From the NCBI GenBank assembly GCA_008364785.1, contig VTTJ01000002.1:186001-250000 (forward strand): 64,000 nt of DNA, in the 5' to 3' direction. The position numbers and the translations under genes were made by a program. Positions 59,908 to 64,000 of the stretch are shown in pieces. Position 1 is the stretch's first letter, and each line of letters starts with the position of its first letter. This stretch comes from Bacillus sp. BGMRC 2118. Lineage in GTDB: Bacteria > Bacillota > Bacilli > Bacillales > SA4. A model generated the notes under the pieces. That model saw only the letters and a list, made by a program, of their open reading frames with translations, was not told where the DNA came from and searched no databases.

Positions 59908-60681
59908 ATGAACATTTTTGTCATTATGAAAAGAACTTTCGATACTGAAGAAAAAATCGCTGTTACAAACGGTAAAATCGCTGAAGATGGTGCAGAATTC
60001 ATCATTAACCCATACGATGAGTACGCAGTGGAAGAAGCAATCGTACTACGTGACCAACATGGTGGAGAAGTAACAGTTGTTACAGTTGGCGGAGAAGAGT
60101 CAGAAAAGGAACTTCGTACTGCATTAGCGATGGGCGCTGATAAAGCTGTCTTAATTAATATTGAAGATGATGTTGAAAATGGAGACCAATTTACAACTTC
60201 AACTATTTTAGCAAAATTCTTCGAGGATAAAGAATATGACATTATCCTTGGTGGAAACGTTGCAATCGATGGTGGTTCAGGACAAGTTGGACCTCGTCTG
60301 GCTGAATTACTGAATATCTCGTATGTAACGACTATTACGAAATTAACAATAGACGGTTCAACAGTGACAATTGAGCGTGACGTTGAAGGTGATTCTGAAG
60401 TTGTTGAAACTTCATTGCCAGTACTTGTTACTGCACAGCAAGGGTTAAACGAACCAAGATATCCTTCTCTTCCAGGTATCATGAAGGCTAAGAAAAAGCC
60501 TCTTGAAGAACTTGAACTAGATGACTTAGATCTAGAGGAAGATGATGTTGAAGCAAAAACAAAGACAATTGAAATATACCTACCTCCAAAGAAGGAAGCA
60601 GGAAGAATTTTAGAAGGTGACTTATCAAACCAAGTAGTAGAACTTGTTAAACTTCTTCATACAGAAGCAAAAGTGGTGTAA
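59908..60681 (+). CDS. etfB: Electron transfer flavoprotein beta subunit
   Basis: 257 residues, MNIFVIMKRTFDTEEKIAV start, with NPYDEYAVEEAIVLRD and the AMP-binding region GGNVAIDGGSGQVGPRLAELL and EPRYPSLPGIMKAKKKPLEEL (ETF beta signature). With EtfA it carries electrons from acyl-CoA dehydrogenases to the quinone pool. Ribosome site GGGAGGG. 44 bases separate it from etfA. Confidence 0.96.
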   Translation: MNIFVIMKRTFDTEEKIAVTNGKIAEDGAEFIINPYDEYAVEEAIVLRDQHGGEVTVVTVGGEESEKELRTALAMGADKAVLINIEDDVENGDQFTTSTILAKFFEDKEYDIILGGNVAIDGGSGQVGPRLAELLNISYVTTITKLTIDGSTVTIERDVEGDSEVVETSLPVLVTAQQGLNEPRYPSLPGIMKAKKKPLEELELDDLDLEEDDVEAKTKTIEIYLPPKKEAGRILEGDLSNQVVELVKLLHTEAKVV

Positions 60682-60725
60682 TACGCCGTATTCATACTTA
60701 CAATTGATCAAGGAGGGTAATAACA

Positions 60726-61703
60726 ATGGCTAGAAAAGTTCTTGTATTAGGTGAAGTACGTGATGGTGGTTTACGTAACGTATCGTTTGAGGCAATTGCA
60801 GCAGCGAATGTAATTGCAGAAGGTGGCGAAGTTGTTGCGTTATTAGTAGGAGACAGTGTTGGGAGTTTAACTGACCAGTTATTCCATTACGGTGCAAATC
60901 GTGTATTAACAGTTGAAAGTGCAAATCTAAAAAATTATACTCCAGATGGATATTCACAAGCAATTATGGCAGCAGTAGACGCTGAAAAGCCGGAAGGAAT
61001 TGTTTTCGGTCACACTGCTTTAGGAAAAGATTTATCTCCTAAAATTGCTAGTAAATTAAACTCAGGATTGATTTCTGATGCAACAGCACTTGAAGTAACA
61101 GGCGGTAATGTTGTATTTACTCGTCCAATCTACTCAGGTAAAGCATTCGAAAAGAAAATTGTTACAGACGGATTAATTTTTGCAACAGTTCGTCCGAACA
61201 ACATTGCTCCACTTGAAGCTGACACTTCTCGCTCAGGTGAAGTAACAGCTCTTGATGTTGAAATCAAAGATCTTCGTACAATTGTTAAAGAAATCGTACG
61301 TAAGACAACTGAAGGTGTAGACCTTTCAGAAGCAAAAGTAGTCATTGCTGGTGGACGTGGAGTGAAGAGTGAAGAAGGCTTCAATCCGTTAAAAGAACTT
61401 GCTGATGTTCTTGGTGGTGCAGTAGGGGCATCTCGTGGTGCGTGTGATGCTGAATACTGTGACTACTCACTACAAATTGGGCAAACAGGTAAAGTTGTAA
61501 CGCCAGACTTATATATCGCATGTGGTATTTCTGGAGCAATTCAACATTTAGCAGGTATGTCAAACTCAAAAGTTATCGTTGCCATTAACAAAGATCCAGA
61601 AGCTAATATTTTCAAGGTAGCAGACTATGGAATTGTTGGGGACCTGTTTGAAGTTGTACCTTTATTAACTGAAGAATTTAAAAAGTTAAAGGTAAATGCA
61701 TAA
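60726..61703 (+). CDS. etfA: Electron transfer flavoprotein alpha subunit
   Basis: 325 residues. The C-terminal FAD domain has VVIAGGRGVKSEEGF, VGASRGACDAEYCDYSLQIGQTGKVVTPDLYIACGISGAIQHLAGMSNSKVIVAINKDPEA, the ETF-alpha signature. It holds the FAD of the EtfAB complex in beta-oxidation. It is the last gene of this set; a terminator follows. Confidence 0.97.
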   Translation: MARKVLVLGEVRDGGLRNVSFEAIAAANVIAEGGEVVALLVGDSVGSLTDQLFHYGANRVLTVESANLKNYTPDGYSQAIMAAVDAEKPEGIVFGHTALGKDLSPKIASKLNSGLISDATALEVTGGNVVFTRPIYSGKAFEKKIVTDGLIFATVRPNNIAPLEADTSRSGEVTALDVEIKDLRTIVKEIVRKTTEGVDLSEAKVVIAGGRGVKSEEGFNPLKELADVLGGAVGASRGACDAEYCDYSLQIGQTGKVVTPDLYIACGISGAIQHLAGMSNSKVIVAINKDPEANIFKVADYGIVGDLFEVVPLLTEEFKKLKVNA

Positions 61704-61740
61704 AATACAAGTAGAGACTGCGATAATGTTGTCTTAGTCT

Positions 61741-61792
61741 AAAAAACCCGAACTGATTTTCCTTCTAGGAGGCAAATTAGTTCGGGTTTTTA
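61741..61792 (+). terminator. Terminator after etfA
   Basis: AAAACCCGAACT pairs with AGTTCGGGTTTT around a loop with further partial pairing; T-run at the end. Confidence 0.85.
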
Positions 61793-61802
61793 TCTTGCAA
61801 AC

Positions 61803-61850
61803 AGAGGGACGGTTCTCTTGCTTCCTATTGAAGCAGAAGAACCGCCATCC
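61803..61850. repeat. REP-like imperfect palindrome (GGGACGGTTCT type)
   Basis: AGGGACGGTTCTCTTGCTTC faces GAAGCAGAAGAACCGCC around CTATT; CGGTTCT / AGAACCG and TGCTTC / GAAGCA are the paired blocks. I recall similar GGGACGGTTCT palindromes scattered in many Bacillus genomes; this one is partly decayed. Confidence 0.6.
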
Positions 61851-61866
61851 ATCAAGAAATAAACTA

Positions 61867-62049
61867 GGCTCTTATCTAAAACTCAGTTGCTTTTCGTACA
61901 AATATTCTGGGTGTACAACCTGTTTTAGAAGCATTGAGGTTGGATTAGAAAAGAGCAACTCTCTTTATGTATAGTAATAACTAGATACTAAGGCAAAAAT
62001 CCGGCTTCTGAGATTTTTACATATTGCAACAATCTATACGAAAACAGCC
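61867..62049 (+). repeat. Family 1 repeat, full-length (copy 10)
   Basis: 183 bp from GGCTCTTATCTAAAACTC to GAAAACAGCC. It has GAGGTTGGATTAGAAAAGAG, TATAGTAATAACTAGATACTAAGG and GAGATTTTTAC. Flanks ATAAACTA and ATACATTA agree at 6 of 8. It fills most of the etfA-trxA gap. Confidence 0.92.
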
Positions 62050-62086
62050 ATACATTAAAACAATTTTCGAGGGAATAGTAATTTTG

Positions 62087-62125
62087 AGCAAAAAGTTCGC
62101 TAGCCAAACAGCATAATGGTATACT
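62087..62125 (+). promoter_or_regulatory. trxA promoter with a possible Spx element
   Basis: TATACT at 62120-62125 with only a weak -35 (TTCGCT, 18-base spacing). AGCA at 62087-62090 lies about 42-45 bases before the expected start near 62132, the place of the AGCA element used by Spx with RNA polymerase at trxA and trxB of B. subtilis. Confidence 0.45.
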
Positions 62126-62168
62126 TTGGTTATTATGAAATACATCAATTTTTAGGAGGATTTTTAAT

Positions 62169-62483
62169 ATGGCAATTACAAATGTAACAGATCAAAACTT
62201 TTCATCTGAAACAAGTGATGGATTAGTTCTAGCAGACTTTTGGGCACCATGGTGTGGTCCTTGTAAAATGATCGCTCCAGTTCTAGAAGAACTTGATGGA
62301 GATATGGGAGACAAAGTGAAAATCGTAAAGCTTGATGTTGATGAAAATCAAGAAACAGCTGCAAAATACGGTGTAATGAGTATCCCAACATTATTAATTA
62401 TGAAAAATGGCGAAGTTGTAGATAAGGTTGTTGGTTTCCAACCAAAAGATGCACTTGCTGAAAGATTAGAATCACAACTATAA
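62169..62483 (+). CDS. trxA: Thioredoxin
   Basis: 104 residues with the redox motif [11 protein letters not shown] (C29, C32) and the cis-Pro loop SIPTLLI. It reduces protein disulfides in the cytosol and is itself reduced by TrxB. AGGAGG precedes ATG 62169. It is monocistronic between its promoter and a terminator, and lies upstream of uvrC as in B. subtilis. Confidence 0.98.
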   Translation: MAITNVTDQNFSSETSDGLVLADFWAPWCGPCKMIAPVLEELDGDMGDKVKIVKLDVDENQETAAKYGVMSIPTLLIMKNGEVVDKVVGFQPKDALAERLESQL

Positions 62484-62493
62484 GCAAAAACTT

Positions 62494-62521
62494 GAGCATC
62501 CCATTACGGGGTGCTTTTTTA
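62494..62521 (+). terminator. Terminator after trxA
   Basis: 8-bp stem AGCATCCC / GGGGTGCT (one G-T pair), loop ATTAC less one base, T6. Confidence 0.8.
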
Positions 62522-62704
62522 TTGCACTATAATATATAGCATTGTCCGACAAGATAAGACGTTCTGTTCAAGATATTTCTTGGGAAATGATGTCGAAGTG
62601 AGTATGATTATCAATATTAAGGTTACAAGGCAAGTTTTACTAACAATCGACTGAAACATAATATGATACAATACGATAAAAAGGGTTTGGGAGGAGGGCG
62701 TACC

Positions 62705-64000
62705 TTGAATCACTTAATAAAAGAAAAACTTGCACTATTACCAGATCAACCAGGATGTTATTTAATGAAAGATCGTCAAGGGACTATTATTTATGTGGGG
62801 AAGGCAAAAGTATTGAAGAACAGGGTGCGTTCATATTTTACTGGCTCCCATGACGGAAAAACACTACGACTAGTCAATGAAATTGACGACTTTGAATACA
62901 TTGTTACTTCTTCCAATATCGAAGCGCTCGTCTTAGAAATTAATTTAATAAAGAAACATAATCCCAAATATAATATCAACTTAAAGGATGATAAAACGTA
63001 TCCATTTATAAAAATTACAAATGAGGAACACCCAAGGCTTATTATTACAAGGCAAGTAAAAAAGGATAAAGGTAAGTATTTTGGACCTTATCCTAATGTA
63101 TATTCTGCGACTGAGACGAAGAAGGTATTAGACCGTATTTATCCTTTAAGGAAGTGTTCAACATTGCCGACAAAGGTTTGCTTATACTACCATATCGGGC
63201 AATGTTTAGCTCCTTGTGTGAATACTGTGACATCTGATACGAATAAGGAAATGGTTGATGGAATTATTCGATTCTTAAACGGAGGATATCAAGATGTTAA
63301 GGCAGAGTTAACAGAGAAAATGCTGAAGGCATCTGAAGAGCTGGATTTTGAGCGTGCCAAAGACCTTCGCGATCAAATTGCACATATCGAGGCAACGATG
63401 GAAAAACAAAAAATGATGATGACAGATATGATTGACCGGGATGTATTTGGGTTTTCATTTGATAAAGGGTGGATGTGTGTTCAGGTTTTCTTTATTCGCC
63501 AAGGGAAATTGATTGAGCGTGATGTATCAATGTTTCCGGTATACGCAGATCCACTTGAAGAATTCATAACATTTTTGGGACAATTTTATTTAGAAAACCA
63601 TCATTTTAAACCGAAGGAAATCTTGCTACCCGATGGTGTGGACAAAGAGCTGGCTGAACAATTACTCGAGGTAAGTGTTCATCAACCAAAAAAGGGTCAA
63701 AAGAAAGAATTAGTAAACTTAGCGTGTAAAAATGCGAAGATAGCCCTAAAGGAGAAGTTTTCCTTAATTGAAAGAGATGAAGAAAGAACAATTAAGGCTG
63801 TAGAAAACTTAGGTGAAAAAATTGGGATTGCAATACCTTATCGAATTGAGGCCTTTGATAACTCAAATATACAAGGTACAAATCCAGTTTCCGCGATGGT
63901 TGTATTTATTGATGGAAAGCCTGACAAGAGAGAATACCGAAAATATAAGATAAAAAGTGTAACGGGACCAGATGACTATGCCTCAATGAAAGAGGTTGTA
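62705..64000 (+). CDS. uvrC: Excinuclease ABC subunit C, N-terminal 432 codons (partial)
   Basis: It starts at TTG 62705 after GGAGGAGGGCG and is still open at the window edge. The N-terminal GIY-YIG nuclease domain (about 10-95) reads [29 protein letters not shown], which makes the 3' incision; a Cys-rich loop ([21 protein letters not shown]) follows, then the UVR motif [20 protein letters not shown] that binds UvrB. The RNase H-like 5'-incision domain begins near [23 protein letters not shown]. It acts in nucleotide excision repair. The missing end is beyond the window. Confidence 0.96.
   Translation, partial: MNHLIKEKLALLPDQPGCYLMKDRQGTIIYVGKAKVLKNRVRSYFTGSHDGKTLRLVNEIDDFEYIVTSSNIEALVLEINLIKKHNPKYNINLKDDKTYPFIKITNEEHPRLIITRQVKKDKGKYFGPYPNVYSATETKKVLDRIYPLRKCSTLPTKVCLYYHIGQCLAPCVNTVTSDTNKEMVDGIIRFLNGGYQDVKAELTEKMLKASEELDFERAKDLRDQIAHIEATMEKQKMMMTDMIDRDVFGFSFDKGWMCVQVFFIRQGKLIERDVSMFPVYADPLEEFITFLGQFYLENHHFKPKEILLPDGVDKELAEQLLEVSVHQPKKGQKKELVNLACKNAKIALKEKFSLIERDEERTIKAVENLGEKIGIAIPYRIEAFDNSNIQGTNPVSAMVVFIDGKPDKREYRKYKIKSVTGPDDYASMKEVV

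Noticed and set aside
938..62049. CRISPR array
   Set aside because: The repeats are about 185 bp, scattered and in both orientations, with no regular short spacers; no cas genes.

Overview
The window is chromosomal DNA of a low-GC, endospore-forming Firmicute of the family Bacillaceae. The evidence is gene content and order: mdh, phoPR, polA, mutM, ytaF, coaE, gapB, speD, nrdR, dnaB, dnaI, ytxC, thrS, infC-rpmI-rplT, ysdA ... ysdB, ysdC, sspI, ysgA, pheST, rnhC, zapA, yshB, polX, mutS2, yshE, lcfA, fadR, fadB, etfBA, trxA, uvrC. This is the Bacillus subtilis backbone, with spore genes (sspI, ytxC, ytaF), T-box leaders and many TTG/GTG starts. I cannot fix the genus. No rRNA, tRNA, CRISPR array, integrase or prophage is visible.

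Layout. 1-6.2 kb: end of mdh, a MaoC-type dehydratase, the PhoP-PhoR phosphate two-component system, and hflKC behind a good sigma-W-like promoter. 6.2-13.7 kb: polA, mutM, ytaF, coaE, then gapB (with an inverted pair of CcpN-type boxes) and speD (with a structured leader that can mask its own Shine-Dalgarno). 13.8-22.4 kb: nrdR, the primosome pair dnaB-dnaI, ytxC, T-box-controlled thrS, and infC-rpmI-rplT behind an L20-type attenuator. 22.5-23.4 kb: ysdA and a TMEM64-type membrane protein.

23.6-39.0 kb is the most unusual region. It is one co-directional operon for a variant type VII (WXG100/Yuk/Ess-like) secretion system: an EssC-type ATPase with a canonical FHA domain, a YukD-like protein, a small coiled-coil protein, two WXG100 proteins, a DUF6382-like/FHA protein, a PP2C phosphatase, an active-looking Ser/Thr kinase with a membrane segment and TPR-like tail, a small membrane protein carrying a series of acidic-Thr motifs, and a 1625-residue protein with about 15 Ig-like repeats between two membrane anchors. 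Recognisable EsaA/YueB, EssA and EssB/YukC are absent. I propose a phosphorylation-controlled secretion machine in which the kinase-TM-TPR protein takes the EssB position and the Ig protein the YueB position. The operon sits between ysdA and ysdB, which are adjacent in B. subtilis.

39-64 kb returns to the backbone: ysdB, a dimeric dUTPase, ysdC, sspI, ysgA, a YwaF-like protein, T-box-controlled pheST, rnhC, zapA-cvpA, an orphan sporulation-type histidine kinase, polX, mutS2, yshE, a 26-codon membrane peptide, then the fatty-acid degradation set lcfA-fadR-fadB-etfB-etfA with a FadR-type operator, trxA, and the start of uvrC.

The intergenic spaces carry two families of short mobile-looking repeats. 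Family 1 (about 185 bp, ends GGCTCTTTTC / GAAAACAGCC, two internal hairpin domains) has ten copies; two have perfect 8-bp target duplications. Family 2 (84-178 bp, ends GGCTSTGTTAA) has three copies; two have perfect 8-bp target duplications and two carry long, mutually unrelated central palindromes. One family 2 copy lies inside the thrS leader between the T-box terminator and the start codon.
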